Shown: piece by piece, positions 1 to 11,390 of the stretch
Position numbering within the stretch: position 1 is the first letter of the stretch
Layout: each line of letters begins with the position of its first letter
Position numbers and translations under genes: made by a program
Origin: Xylogone sp. PMI_703
Lineage: Eukaryota; Ascomycota; Leotiomycetes
Direction: 5' to 3'
Assembly (NCBI GenBank): GCA_021399445.1
Contig: JAJTUQ010000003.1
Coordinates: 1,612,001 to 1,676,000, forward strand
DNA length: 64,000 nucleotides
The notes under the pieces: model-generated
Database searches by the model: none
What the model was told of the DNA's origin: nothing
The model's input: the letters and a program-made list of their open reading frames with translations, nothing else

Positions 1-335
1 ACCATGAGCGGAGATCATTGTGTTCCTTTTGAGGTATGAGTGAATTACTGTAACTGCCGAGGCAGTGCCCACGGGAATGTGTGTCAGCATACTGCATACT
101 GCGTACTGCGGGTTAAGCAACTCTGGAATACACCTAAGGATAGAATTTTAGTAAGGGTCCACGCAAGTCACTTGTACGTGTAGTCAGGGCAATGAAGTGT
201 GAAGAGCGGAATTATAACCCATCACTCCGTCACATACGATAACTGGCCTACTAATCAGTTTATTGATTACGCAATTCCTTCATATTTTAGACAAACTTGG
301 TAGTAGTATTCTTTCTTATATATCTTCTATGAGAT
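1..335. other. Left-edge sequence, 3' flank of the first MFS gene
   Basis: AT-rich sequence with no ORF of note; probably 3' UTR and intergenic DNA. The tandem-like CATACTGCATACTGCGTACTGCG at about 88-110 is a short local repeat. Confidence 0.5.
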
Positions 336-1957
336 CTATGTCTGATATCGGAAGGTTGGTGCACGATCTCCCATATCGCTGAGTTGTTGATCCGTGTACT
401 GACTTCCATCATCTCCTATCTCCTCTCTCTGCTTGTTGATACGAGCGTAACTGATCCTCAACACAATGATCGCAATCAACCCAAGAACGCAGAACATAAT
501 TTCGAGACCGTGGCCAAGCAAAAACTTGGGACCATCTTGTGTACGATAAAAATTGGAAGCCATTGCCCCTCCAAGGTTTCCAAGGCCGATGTGAAACGCC
601 ATTCCAGCAGCGCGCTTATAAGAGCCTGCAAGGTTGTTGGACATCCACGTAATGTTTCCTGGGAACGCCGGATATATGCCACAAGTGGTGATGAAGACGC
701 CCGCATAGACTACTCCAGGAACACCTCCTGCCGCGGATCCAGCAATAGCCATGATAAAGCCAACGAGGATCGCAACTGTTGGCCAGAAGATATAAGGATA
801 GCGATCTTTGCCTGATTTTACCGCCTTGTCGGAGAAGTAGCATACTACAACTGTCAAAACTGCAGCTGTGATATAAATTGGAATTGTGAGGAGTTGCGCA
901 ATTACTGCTGTATAGCCCAGCTCGTTGATAATGGTAGGAAGGAAAAGACTGATTCCATACAAAGGACAGACAATACCCCAGTACATGATGAGGCCGACGT
1001 ATAGTTGCCAATCAGTTACTGCTCTTAAAACGTACTTCCACTTGAACCTGTCGCTCTCAGCAATCATTCTTCCTGAGCGGGCGGAACCCTGGTACTTGAG
1101 GCGATGGACAGCCCAAGCTCTCTCCTCTGGTGTTAAGAACGAAGCAGTCTCAGGGAAATCGTAGAGGGTAAAGTAGGCAAGGACTGCGACAACTACCGTG
1201 AGGAGACCCTCGATAATGAAAATCCACCTCCAGCCAGCGTATCCACCTACACCCTCCATCTTGACGATGAGGTAGGCCAAAAGTCCAGAAAAGGCTCCAG
1301 CCATTGAAGCAGCGCTGAAGAACAGGCCTTGGCGGAAAGCCATTTCACTGGTGCAGTACCACATTGTGAGATAGTAGGCCACACCAGGATAGAGTCCTGC
1401 CTCAGATATACCAAGACAAATACGAACGACAACCAATTCGTGATAGTTATGGACTACTCCGAGACACACGGTGCAAGCTCCCCACACAATCATGATAGAT
1501 GGAAGCCAGATCTATTCTGCAATGTTAGACATAGATACCATATTTTAGCAAAGAGTTATCTCACCGATGGACGGAAGCGCTTCAGCAACAGATTGGAAGG
1601 AATTTCAAAGGCGCAGTAAGTCAGGAAGAACCTGTGCAACGAATTAGACACCAGCGTAGAAAGAACTCCACCGGAACTTCACACTTACACGGTCAAAGCA
1701 ATATTGTACTCGTCCCCCGACAAATGTAGATCTTTCGTGAGGCCCTGGATTTTGGCATTCCCAATATTCCCACGATCAAGGAAAGACAACAGATACAGGA
1801 TCGCAAGCATCGGGATAAGCCTGATGTCCATCTTCCTCAGCGTTTTCGCCTCGTCGACCATGGAGAAGTCGACATCGTCGGGAGAGTAGCCCAATTCATT
1901 CTTTTTGTTCCCGTCTTCTCCGTGGACGACGGCAACCTTATCATCAAGGGACGACAT
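336..1957 (-). CDS. MFS anion:cation symporter, Dal5/allantoate permease-like
   Basis: A plasma-membrane carrier of the ACS branch of the major facilitator superfamily, which moves organic anions such as allantoate, nicotinate or related carboxylates with protons. Exons read (minus strand) 1957-1689, 1631-1565 and 1511-336, giving about 503 aa, the normal length. The N-terminal tail leads into LRKMDIRLIPMLAILYLLSF and LDRGNIGNAK, a hallmark of this family. The short middle exon encodes FFLTYCAFEIPSNLLLKRF, matching the conserved second helix. Exon 3 carries the RICLGISEAGLYPG segment and the remaining helices. Both introns (57 and 53 nt) keep frame. The ATG at 1957 is preferred; an in-frame GTG lies two codons upstream. 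Substrate cannot be told from the sequence. Confidence 0.9.
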
Positions 1958-4440
1958 TTTCACGACAAAAAGAAAAGAACCAACTCGGTTCAGACAGCGC
2001 GCACGCTATTGTATACGATGCGAAAGAAGCTGTGAGATACAGAGGTCCCCTTGACTGACAATCAATTATTCGCGACGACAACAACGCACAGGAAGACTGT
2101 CCGATGGGCAGCACCACGATTCTTTATAAGAATGCGCTCATTTTCCAAGACCCTGGCATTAGCTCTGTCTAGATCCCCAGTTGATCACTTCACTGACCCT
2201 GACAGCCTGAGCACCCCGCATCCCCGGACTCTCTGCGATGCCAAGGTCGCCAAGCTATCACCAAGAGGAGCCATATGAGTTGGTATTGTGCCCGGGAAGA
2301 GTAGCAAGACCGCCTCTCATGACATCTCCTACAATCTCGATAGGCACGATAAGGTGAGCAGCGTCGCATCGTTGGGAATCAGTATCCGTAGAGCTGCCTC
2401 TAGCGCCCAATGGGAGGAGACAGTTCGTACAGCATCTTTCCCAGTCAAGAAGGTGAGATTGCACATCAGAGGAGGGGTTGTCGCGGCAATGCCCTGGTTC
2501 GAGAGCTTGGTACTGGGTGATGTGCTTATGCCCAGCTTGCCCTCTTGGCCTCTCTCCATTCCGCCGATCAAATCTACACGGAGGCGACAACAAGACCCAA
2601 ATCAAGCTGGTCAAGCGTCAAGGAACCGGATAATCATGACTCGCAATCCTGGACCGTGCCATTCGGCATTCTCCCCAGGTTATTTCCCTCTTCCAATTGC
2701 GGTATGGAGATCCTGGGGTTGAGGAGAGCTTTAATCTTATTTGCCACTGTTGAGAAATGCTACCTTCTGATTGACCAGTAATAATTATTACCACGACTCG
2801 CACGATAAATAGCTCGCTGTTATTTCCGTACGACTATCAGGTATTTTGATTACATCACGGGATGTCGGTTCAGAATCACGTAGTTGATTAAGAATCATTT
2901 CTTGGTCTATCTACCGTTACTTATTTTGAATTGTAATGACTCTTAAATAGCCACAAACTGCTTCGGTATTGTTTCCAGTTAAAGACTCAGACCAAATATA
3001 AAAAGCACGGGATAAATGTGCTCCAGAAGCTAATACTATCTAATTACCACTCATTCGGAAATTTTAAGTTCTCAGCTCATGCAGGTACCATAATGTACAT
3101 CATTCCAATTTGACCCGATGATATGAAAATGAGAAGATTTCTCATTTTCCTACCATTCTGGATTCGGAAAGCTTATTATACAGAAATAGAAATATGGCCA
3201 TCGAAAGGCACTATATGTCTTGCCCTGGCACATTTTAAATGTCTATACACCTGCTTCTGAACACTCGTTCTTATATGTCGTGATGTGTACAAACGGACTG
3301 AGCATATGCAGAGCGGAGGGCACGAAGATACTTCGTAGGAACGAAGCCTGTTTTTGTAGGCTAATAACTCTTGCTGGCTAGTGCTCCGTAAATTACATTC
3401 TCTATGCTGATGGATGCGCGCTCAATTTGCATGCTGGCAACCTTTCTGTAACTTATGAAGTGCCTCAGCCGGAGAGCATAGCAGGACCTCAAGAGGCGAC
3501 GTCTATGTTTGTATTATTAAAACAATTTGTGTCAATTTAGTTATGTATGCGATTAGTAATCATATTGCAGATAACTTAATTCACTGCATAACTAGACATA
3601 AACACAAGATGGGGGCATGATAGATGAATCTATCGTGGAACAAATTGACCTCGACCTACGATTTTCTCGAATACCAATGTATTTCTGTAGCTGAAAGAGG
3701 GCACGTACCACGTTAGAGGCCTTCATGCGTAGTTACGCGTGACTGATTTTATTTCCACTTCTGTCACCTTTGTAGGGGAATTTCGGGGAAATGTGCGGAG
3801 AGACGGGCGGAGCGGAGTGGAGGTGGAGAAACCGACAGCAACTGCCCTCGCTGCCCTCTAAACCAGCGGGAGTTGGCTCACCGTTGCGAAGATAGCACCC
3901 GGTAGAACCACAAACATAACAGCCCTAACAGTATATGAACGAAGGAGATAGCTGCTCCTCTGGCATATATTTAGTGAATGACGCACAGCACAGAGTTGAA
4001 TTGTGCTCTGAATAAAGCTGAGACTCAGAGATGCAACAAAAAAACATCAAATCCCACTTTTGCGCATCTCACGAGGAGGCACGGATTCTTATATACTACT
4101 GCCCATGACCACGCAACAGTGTCTAGACCGAGATTCTCCCCTGAACTGCTCCACCAGGAAACAGATCCGCAAATCAGCCTTTGCATCACCAAAAGCTTCA
4201 CATCATTCCTCTCCACTCTTGGAGACCCCCATTCGTATTTTCCTGCCTGGGGCCCCGCATAAGCATGAATTTACCTTCCTAGACACTGACCGGCATCCCT
4301 ATTACAGGTGACTATTTCGTGCAAGGTTCATAGATCTTCATCAGGCTCTATATATAAGCAGGGTTATTTGCAATTTCTTCTTTTGTTCTTGGCAGGTAAT
4401 GCCGTTCTGAATCCAGAGCTTAGAGAGAGTCTTCTTCAAG
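1958..4440. other. Intergenic region with no supported gene
   Basis: About 2.5 kb between the divergently transcribed MFS genes. The part from 2050 to 2800 has higher GC and overlapping ORFs on both strands (up to 144 codons). None shows a domain, a start context or splice continuity that I recognise, so it may be a gene remnant or chance. From 2800 to 3970 the sequence is AT-rich and stop-dense. A perfect 11-bp inverted repeat lies at 3125-3149. ORFs of 83-94 codons at 3978-4311 look like noise. The last few hundred bases must hold the promoter of the sugar-type carrier. Confidence 0.5.
3125..3149. repeat. Perfect 11-bp inverted repeat (3-nt loop)
   Basis: The arms GAAAATGAGAA and TTCTCATTTTC are exact reverse complements separated by GAT. 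It lies in AT-rich intergenic DNA. It could be a dyad binding site, a hairpin or chance; no neighbouring transcript end is close enough to call it a terminator. Confidence 0.6.
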
Positions 4441-6225
4441 ATGCCATATCTGGGCCTGCATGATATTGGCCTGATAGCTGCCATCACGGCAGCTAGTGGT
4501 ATGGGATTCATCCTCTTCGGCTTCGATAATGGGGTACTAGGCGGCATTCTGAGCGCGCCAGATTTTGTCCAGCAGTTCAATCTCTCACCCACCATGCAAG
4601 GTACCGTTACAGCCCTTTTCGAACTGGGTTGTGCTATCGGCTGCATTGCGTCCTCCTTTTCTGGCGATCGCTTTGGGCGTCTGGCATTCATCCATGTTGG
4701 CTCTGTTGGTATCTGCATCGGTGCTGCGCTGCAAGCTGCAAGCTTTCAGGTCGCGCAGATGATCGTAGGCCGTATCGTTGCAGGGATCGGATTGGGGTTC
4801 ATCACAAGCAATGTAACCGTGTGGCAGGCAGAATTGGTGCCCAGAAATCTAAGAGGCACGCTCGTGTGTGCGACATTGAGCTTTTTGATTGCTGGTTCCG
4901 TACGTATGGCCTTTCTCATGTCTGATATACTGACTACTAACATGTGGCTTTTTTCAGCTTCTGGCTTATTGGCTGGACTATGCTATGAATTCCTACACTG
5001 GACCCTTGACTTGGCGCTTCCCGCTGGCATTCCAGTCTTTCATTGCATTGTTTATGAGCTTCATGCTCTTCTTCATGCCAGAGTGTACGTCTCGATTCCT
5101 CCATATTTTCCATTCCCCCATATACCACTGGTTAGCTGACAATTTCCCAGCACCCCGATGGCTCATATTGCATAAGCGCGATGACGAAGCTATAACAATT
5201 TTGCGTCTACTTAAGCGGAGCTACAATAATAACACTCTCTCGGCTGCTGAAGTAGACGCTTTGGTTGCTACCGATGTGGCAGAGATTAAGCATGGTATTG
5301 AGCGAGAGTCAGAAACGACACGATGGGTGGACTTACTCAAGGATGACAAAGTTCGGAGTCGTCGTAGGGTTCTTGTGGCCGTAATGATCCAGACATTACA
5401 GGCTTTCAGCGGGAGCACACCAATCAACTACTACACCACCATCATGTAGATGTTCCACTTCCAAGCCAGATAGTAAGAGGGAAACTGACGAATATAACAG
5501 ATTCCAAAACTCAATTGGCATGTCCCGTCATCTGGCTCTTTTGATGTCTGGATTCTTAGATATCTGGTTCCTCATTGCATCTTTTGGCACGTGGTACCTA
5601 ATTGAAAACGTGGGACGACGCAAGCTATTTTTAACCATGGCAGCAGCTATGGCTATTGTCATGGCTATTTTCAGTGCCATGTTGGCTATTGACACTCGCG
5701 CTAGCGGTATCGTAGCTGCTGTGATGATATTCTTATACGTGAGCTTCTTCACGTGGGGATGGATGGGCGGCTGTTGGGTATGCAAACCTGTTTCTAGTTT
5801 TGAGTTCTGCTTTTTTAGCCAATATCTGGAGGAAAACTAACAGCTAACAGGTCTACCCTGCCGAAATTCTCCCCTTGGAATGGCGATCCAAAGGAATGGG
5901 TCTTGCCGTTGCTAGCCAATGGCTTTGGACATTTGTCATGATTGAAATCACTCCTGTCGGTATTGCTAACATCGGGTACAAACTTTACATCATATTTGCA
6001 ATTTTCAATGCCTGCTTCGTACCGTTAGTTTACTTCTTTGTGCCCGAAACTGCAGGGTTCAGCCTAGAGGATGTCGATTTCTATTACATGGACCGAAGCG
6101 TCGATCCTGTTACAGGTGCTAACCGCATGAGGAAGAGTATCAAGAAAGGAGAGGCTATTAGGAACTATATGGAAGGAGATATGCAGAAACCTGGAGTTAT
6201 TGCGCAAGAAGTAGAAAAGAGCTGA
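4441..6225 (+). CDS. MFS sugar transporter (hexose-type)
   Basis: A membrane sugar:proton symporter of the sugar-porter family, predicted at the plasma membrane. Exons read 4441-4899, 4958-5084, 5151-5445, 5501-5777 and 5851-6225, giving 510 aa, the usual length. The first helix contains FILFGFDNGVLGG; the loop after helix 2 has GDRFGRLAF; helix 4 has GRIVAGIGLGF followed by WQAELVP. The second splice junction restores PESPRWL, the central-loop signature. QAFSGSTPINYYTTI marks helix 7, ENVGRR the second half, and VYPAEILPLEWRSKGMGLA plus FVPETAGFSLEDVD the C-terminal end. Introns are 55-73 nt. The N-terminal cytosolic tail is very short. Relatives include hexose, lactose/cellodextrin and quinate carriers, so the substrate is open. 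Confidence 0.93.
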
Positions 6226-7797
6226 TCTCCTTATGTAGGGTTATCTTAAGTCCGGCTCATATCTCTTAATAACCAACTTACTCTCGCACAGCGCAAGCCG
6301 TTAAGCTCATTTCGTATTGGGACAAGATTAGAAATAGATCTAGAAGATCGGTTAGAAATCTACACATCTTGAAATTCATCCCCCAATAACACACCTCGAT
6401 GTTGCTGCCGTAGTCCATAGTTGTAGGCATACCCTCATGTCTCCGGATGTTCCCTAGACGTAGGATGATTGACTATTGAACAGCGTATATTTTTCTCCTA
6501 CATTAATGAAAGCCGTACAATCTGAAATATGTGCTTCCGCTGCCCAGTTTGTTATAGCAGCGCTGTGCAGCGGTTGACCGTACCTCATGCTAGTGATTAC
6601 ACATATATGGAATAATATGCGTGCGAATTTGGTTAGGACTAGGTATAATAGCCTGAGAGATTGATGGATAATAACCATCTTATGATAATGATAACTTCGA
6701 ATTTAATTTCTCTGGTCCAAATAGAGAGTATGGTTGCCAGGTTTATCCACGCCAAAATCAGGACTAAGGTTTAAGTGAGCAAGATACTACACTCTTGCTT
6801 GCGACAATGGAAAAGCGAAGGAGCTGAAAACAAGGATCATAAAATTACGGCCTTACACGAGCTTCCTTCCAGGATTCATTAGAGGTGATCCGTATTGAAT
6901 TCGCCGTAGTATAGTCAGCGACATATTAACGTTACAATGGACTATCCTAAGAACGTCCTAAAGCGAGAATTTCTATGGCAACTGCCACGTCTACCCACCT
7001 TGTGGAGCTTAACACAAATCACTTGATCATAAGGTACTTATATGCGAACTGCTCGTGGAATTAGTTTAGTCATCTACAAAGAAATAAGAGTTGAACGGAT
7101 TATGGTATGATTATCGCTATTGTGAATATGCATTTGTTGGGGCGTGAAGCAATACTCCAATCCCTACTGCTGAACTAAACCAATATTTAACTTAGTAATC
7201 TACTGTTCTATACACAACATGTTAACTAATCAGTCTGCAGCGTATGATCTGTTGGATTATAGAGCTGTTGCGTTGACACTTGACTCATGGTTATCTCAGA
7301 ACATCCAATCATTATCACAATGTTATGCATGAATAAAAATGCTTTACTACATAGTTATTGACTAATGCATGCTCATAGTTCATTAGTCTATATATCGTAT
7401 CAGCCTTAAAATCTGACGCTCGCACAAGGGCGTAGTGCATTGTTGTGAGCCTGTTATGGGGTACGAATCTCTCCACGCCATCAAACTTAATGAAATAGAG
7501 GCCGGTGAGCAGCCGATGGGTAGCATTACTGTCCAATACGGTATATGTGAATACATAACTCTAATATCGAGAATTGGAGCTAGGAAATCCACCTTCGGAC
7601 GCTACTGGCTTCAGCTCACAGTCAACTTTTAAGACCACACTTATAAAAGCTCACACCCCCTCCCCCCCCGAGTCACCTGCAGAAATTATTACCATTCCTC
7701 ACTAAAGTTCTCATATCAAACACATCTAAGTTAGTATAATAACCTTAATGTTAACCTTATTTTATTGTACACTAATAACTACAAAGCTACCATCACA
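6226..7797. other. AT-rich intergenic region
   Basis: About 1.57 kb with only short stop-limited ORFs (up to 74 codons) and no recognisable domain. The right end holds the promoter of the secreted protein gene, including a TATA-like box and a C-rich run at about 7663-7672. Confidence 0.6.
7642..7649 (+). promoter_or_regulatory. TATA-box candidate for the secreted protein gene
   Basis: TATAAAAG stands about 156 bp before the chosen ATG (7798). A C-rich tract follows, then an A/C-rich leader, a common arrangement in fungal promoters. Confidence 0.5.
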
Positions 7798-8160
7798 ATG
7801 CATCTCACAAGCGTACTTGCATCTTTGCTCTTCTCATCCTTAGTCTCAGCTCAAACGGATCTCTCGGTTCAGGTTAACTGGTATTCTGATCAAGGGTGCT
7901 CACAATATATGACCAGCACGCAGCTTTACTATGCGTCAGTTGGCGGCTGCATAAACTTTGGAGTTCCAGGAGCTGGCAGCATGAACATTGCAAATTGCTA
8001 CTTGCCACAGTGCCAGTGCAATTTCTACACCAGTTCTAACTGCCAAGGTAGTTACTCTATTGCATATACGCCCCGAGGAACCGGACAGGGAGGCGACGCA
8101 AACTGTGTTCGCACAGCACAGACGATTTGGGAGCCAGTGTCATACATGTGCCAAGATTAG
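7798..8160 (+). CDS. Small secreted cysteine-rich protein, effector-like
   Basis: A 120-aa single-exon protein. The start at 7798 is chosen because MHLTSVLASLLFSSLVSAQ is a textbook signal peptide with probable cleavage after SA; an in-frame ATG 11 codons upstream would spoil it. The mature chain of about 100 aa has eight cysteines, including a C-x-C pair (LPQCQC), which suggests four disulfides in an extracellular fold. It is rich in Ser, Tyr, Gly and Asn and has no membrane segment. I do not recognise a named family. Small cysteine-rich secreted proteins of fungi include effectors, hydrophobin-like coats and antimicrobial peptides; no function is assigned. It is flanked on both sides by gene-poor AT-rich DNA. 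Confidence 0.8.
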   Translation: MHLTSVLASLLFSSLVSAQTDLSVQVNWYSDQGCSQYMTSTQLYYASVGGCINFGVPGAGSMNIANCYLPQCQCNFYTSSNCQGSYSIAYTPRGTGQGGDANCVRTAQTIWEPVSYMCQD

Positions 8161-8887
8161 ATATTGTTTGTATAATGAAACGATATAGGAGTTGATAAGG
8201 GCAGGCTAAAGATTATTTGAAGTTACTGGATTTCAATGTTACAAACTGGGTCGTCTGAAATGAGCTTTCCAAAGTTTAGTTATAAATATTGTCATAGTTA
8301 GAGAAGACACAGAACGAGGCCATATATAACCACTTCATACATTCTTGCAGCGACTTCTATAGCTTACTCTAAGCGTCCTACGAATTGTGATTCAATATGT
8401 CTGCCCTGTGGGCCTTTAGATTTACCACAAATTGGTGAATACTAGTCGGGTACACGTAAAGCTCCTTCTTCAGAAGTCCTGGGCAATGTTAACGAGCATC
8501 CTTACCATGCCCGTGATCCGATAAGGTACCATCTTACCCCTACACTCAACGCCACCTCCAATTGGCTCATACATGGCTGTGATTCCGAAGATTCTTCAAA
8601 AAGCATAAGGTATACCAGTATCGGTGAGGCTTCGCACGTTTGGCAAGTGCACGTATGATCGGTTATACAATTATGGTCGTTCCAATATTGAGGCGTACTT
8701 TACTAACCACGATTCACTTCTGTATGAAAATATTGAAATACAATAATCCTATGCATAATCTTACAAATAGTTGTAAATTACATGGGTATATATACATAAA
8801 GTAAAAGCAAAATAATGCAGAGATTCTAAATCTCATAACAGTCATTACGGGTACTTGATCATCCTTGGTATTCAGAATTTCCTATAG
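8161..8887. other. Intergenic region between convergent genes
   Basis: About 0.7 kb of AT-rich sequence separating the 3' ends of two convergent genes. I see no ORF or structured element in it beyond the expected 3' UTR DNA. Confidence 0.6.
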
Positions 8888-9691
8888 TTATGAGTTAACC
8901 ACAGAAGTAATTCCATACTTCAGATATCGAAAGTCCTGTAAGCTTGGCAGGCACTCGACCCAACTGGTACGGCCCATGCCACAATCCAACTCTCCACGAA
9001 GCTCCTTCCCCTGATTTTCCATCTTAGCGAGAATTTCACTCTCCTTTCCCTTAAGCTTTAGTAAGAGCTCAGGATGTGGACACCATACGACCCTCATACC
9101 CGCTCTCACTCCAGCCTCAACTCCGGATACTGAGTCCTCAAACACCAAACACTCGTCGGGTCTAATTTCCTCAACGCCTTCATCCAGTGTTTCATTTATA
9201 GTCTGCAATGCTAACTGAAATATATCTGGCGCTGGTTTTCCATGACCTTCAGGAATACGCGGATCGTCACCAACGATGACCCTGTCATCAAAAACAGAAA
9301 ATAACTCTCCAAGGTGCTTAGTTTTCAATTGAAAGTTAACAGCACGGCAGCTTGACGCCAACGCTACATGTATACCGGCATCTTTCAAGTTTTGTAGTAT
9401 ATTTGGCACTCCAGGAAGAGGGGCAGCAAGTGGGAAAACCTGTTGCTGTAGCGAAGCCTTCTCCTGATAGTATTGTGTTTTCGAAATTGGCAATTGTGCC
9501 CATGAAAGAAACTCCTTTGAGGTAGCAGACCTAGGACGGCCCTGTAGCTGAACTCGAATAGACCATGGAAGAGGCGGTCGATTATATTTCGAAAGGATGG
9601 AGTTGATTATTTGAATGTCTAAGTCCTCGGTATTGAGTAAAAGTCCGTCCATGTCAAATATGCATGCCCTGATACGTGGAAAGCTCGGCAT
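8888..9691 (-). CDS. HAD-superfamily hydrolase (sugar/nucleotide phosphatase-like)
   Basis: A 267-aa intronless cytosolic phosphatase of the haloacid dehalogenase superfamily, subfamily I with an alpha-helical cap. Motif I is IFDMDGLLLNTEDL, with the nucleophile Asp13 and acid/base Asp15. Motif II is the Ser in ALASSC. The motif III lysine lies in HGKPAPDIF, and the acidic pair is in CLVFEDSVSGVEAG. The DGLLLNTE form is typical of the DOG1/GPP1, beta-phosphoglucomutase and pseudouridine-5'-phosphatase (HDHD1) group. The length fits. The real substrate is a small phosphate ester that the sequence does not specify. It is convergent with the secreted protein gene. Confidence 0.92.
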   Translation of the reverse strand: MPSFPRIRACIFDMDGLLLNTEDLDIQIINSILSKYNRPPLPWSIRVQLQGRPRSATSKEFLSWAQLPISKTQYYQEKASLQQQVFPLAAPLPGVPNILQNLKDAGIHVALASSCRAVNFQLKTKHLGELFSVFDDRVIVGDDPRIPEGHGKPAPDIFQLALQTINETLDEGVEEIRPDECLVFEDSVSGVEAGVRAGMRVVWCPHPELLLKLKGKESEILAKMENQGKELRGELDCGMGRTSWVECLPSLQDFRYLKYGITSVVNS

Positions 9692-11390
9692 ACTACACGA
9701 TTAGCCTTAGAGAAAAAAAGTGTAGAGTTGTGTTATTCTCACCTGCCTTGTCTAGAAGTGTTCATTTTCTGAGATTGTAGAGATGGTTGCTAATGGCTCT
9801 AGTGAAAACGAAGCGTCATTCTTTCACGTTATATCTAGTTTCCCATCAGTATCCTAGTCTATACCCTAATATATCAAGATAACGGTACTTGAACCCTGGT
9901 AGTGCCTTGTTTTCCGTTATAAGATAAAATGTGCGGTGGCGCAGCTATAAGCCAAGCCTACCGCAGCATAAGCTAATATCCTAAGACGCTACACGGATCT
10001 AACCTATTATTGTTCTTTGCTGACTACATTGTGAGCCTACCAGGACATTGTCCTATACACGTTAGCCGATTAGATATCTTTTCGTCAATGATTAGATTTC
10101 ATTCGGTCAGGCTCCCCGCTGGTACTGGGCCCCCTTAACACCGTTTCGATAACATCAATGTCGTTTAGCGTACTAAATATAGTGACCTATGTCTCTCCCA
10201 GATCAACTAATGAAACTTGCCCTACAACCACTTCCAACTAATGACGAGCAATCGAACGTTATTCAAACAAGAACTTCAAGATCATAAAAACTGACGTAGA
10301 CCAAGTTACCAATGGAGTGAGACATATTTTGCGTTATTGTTATCTAAAGTACTATCCTAAATTACAAGAGAATAGTCAATTTCCGCACAATCAACTCGCT
10401 CGTTCAAGGTCGCCGACTGTTCTGAAGTGGTGTTGGCAATGCCCGATGCCTTCAGCTCACGCAAGGAGCAATTGCCTCACGCTTCCATCTTAAAACTCTA
10501 ATTTAGTAGATTACGGAGGTATAGTGGTTGAATATCTGCATAGCACTAGCGAGATATATATACCTGAGACAATGACCCCTATCTATATCTGGTTGTAAAA
10601 GCCGCCGATTTCAGTTAAGTTAAAGTGGGATTCATAATGTTATGAAATGATTGAAAAGTTACTACCTAATAACGGTAAGTAAGTGAAGGCCTCCCCTGCT
10701 AGTACTATGCAAGTACTTGACCCCAGCAAGTTAGACAGCCGTATTAGGCTTCATGCTCCGAGCTAGGTGCTGCACGGAATGGCACGTCAATTAATGATGT
10801 AGCTAGTCCTGGTTAATCTGGCATGCATAGCTTATGCCTTTCTTATTTATCTATATATTCACCACTCCCTGTGGGCCGTGTAGGAGATTATTTCTGAAAA
10901 ATAATTACATGGGTCATTGCGGCCCTATTTCAACTTTGTCTGGTTATAACGGAGATCTTCTGGTGTACGAGTCCAGCTGAAACGTTAGGGTTGATGAGAG
11001 AACGCCATGCGGTAATACTTTAGCACATTTAGTCACTTACATGGCTTACTGCAGCTATTATTAGCAAGGCCTTGGCAGGTGGAGCGTATGCAAGTTAGAC
11101 TTCGGCTTTGGAGCGTTGTCGGAAGCTACTATGCATTGCTTCCGGTATAGTTCCGTAGATAGAAAATGCAAATACGTACATGTGCTGCACAGCTCGATAA
11201 GATTCCTAAGATGGTGGCTGAGGTTGGAAAATCCACTCCGTTGTAGATTTTGATAGTTTCTAAATGTATAACAATTCTGCCATCTCCTGATTAGTCTAGA
11301 GAACCCATTTACCTTTTATTTCATTTTATTCATCTCTTCTCCTTCTCCTGTAAACTAACTGATTTTGATTTTCAATTTTTCTGCTCAATC
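9692..11390. other. AT-rich gene-free region
   Basis: About 1.7 kb with frequent stops in all frames and no ORF long enough to support a gene. The composition is rich in TA dinucleotides, as in old sequence altered by repeat-induced point mutation, but I could not compute an index or recognise the parent element. The last 150 bp (CT-rich, then TTTTCTGCTCAATC before the ATG) look like the promoter and leader of the next MFS gene. Confidence 0.5.

Noticed and set aside
384..1619. Plus-strand and alternate-frame ORFs over the first MFS gene
   Set aside because: They are antisense shadows of the spliced minus-strand carrier and show no domain.
3978..4311. ORFs of 94 and 83 codons before the sugar transporter
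   Set aside because: Overlapping frames, no domain, low-complexity basic/polar text; likely leader or promoter DNA.
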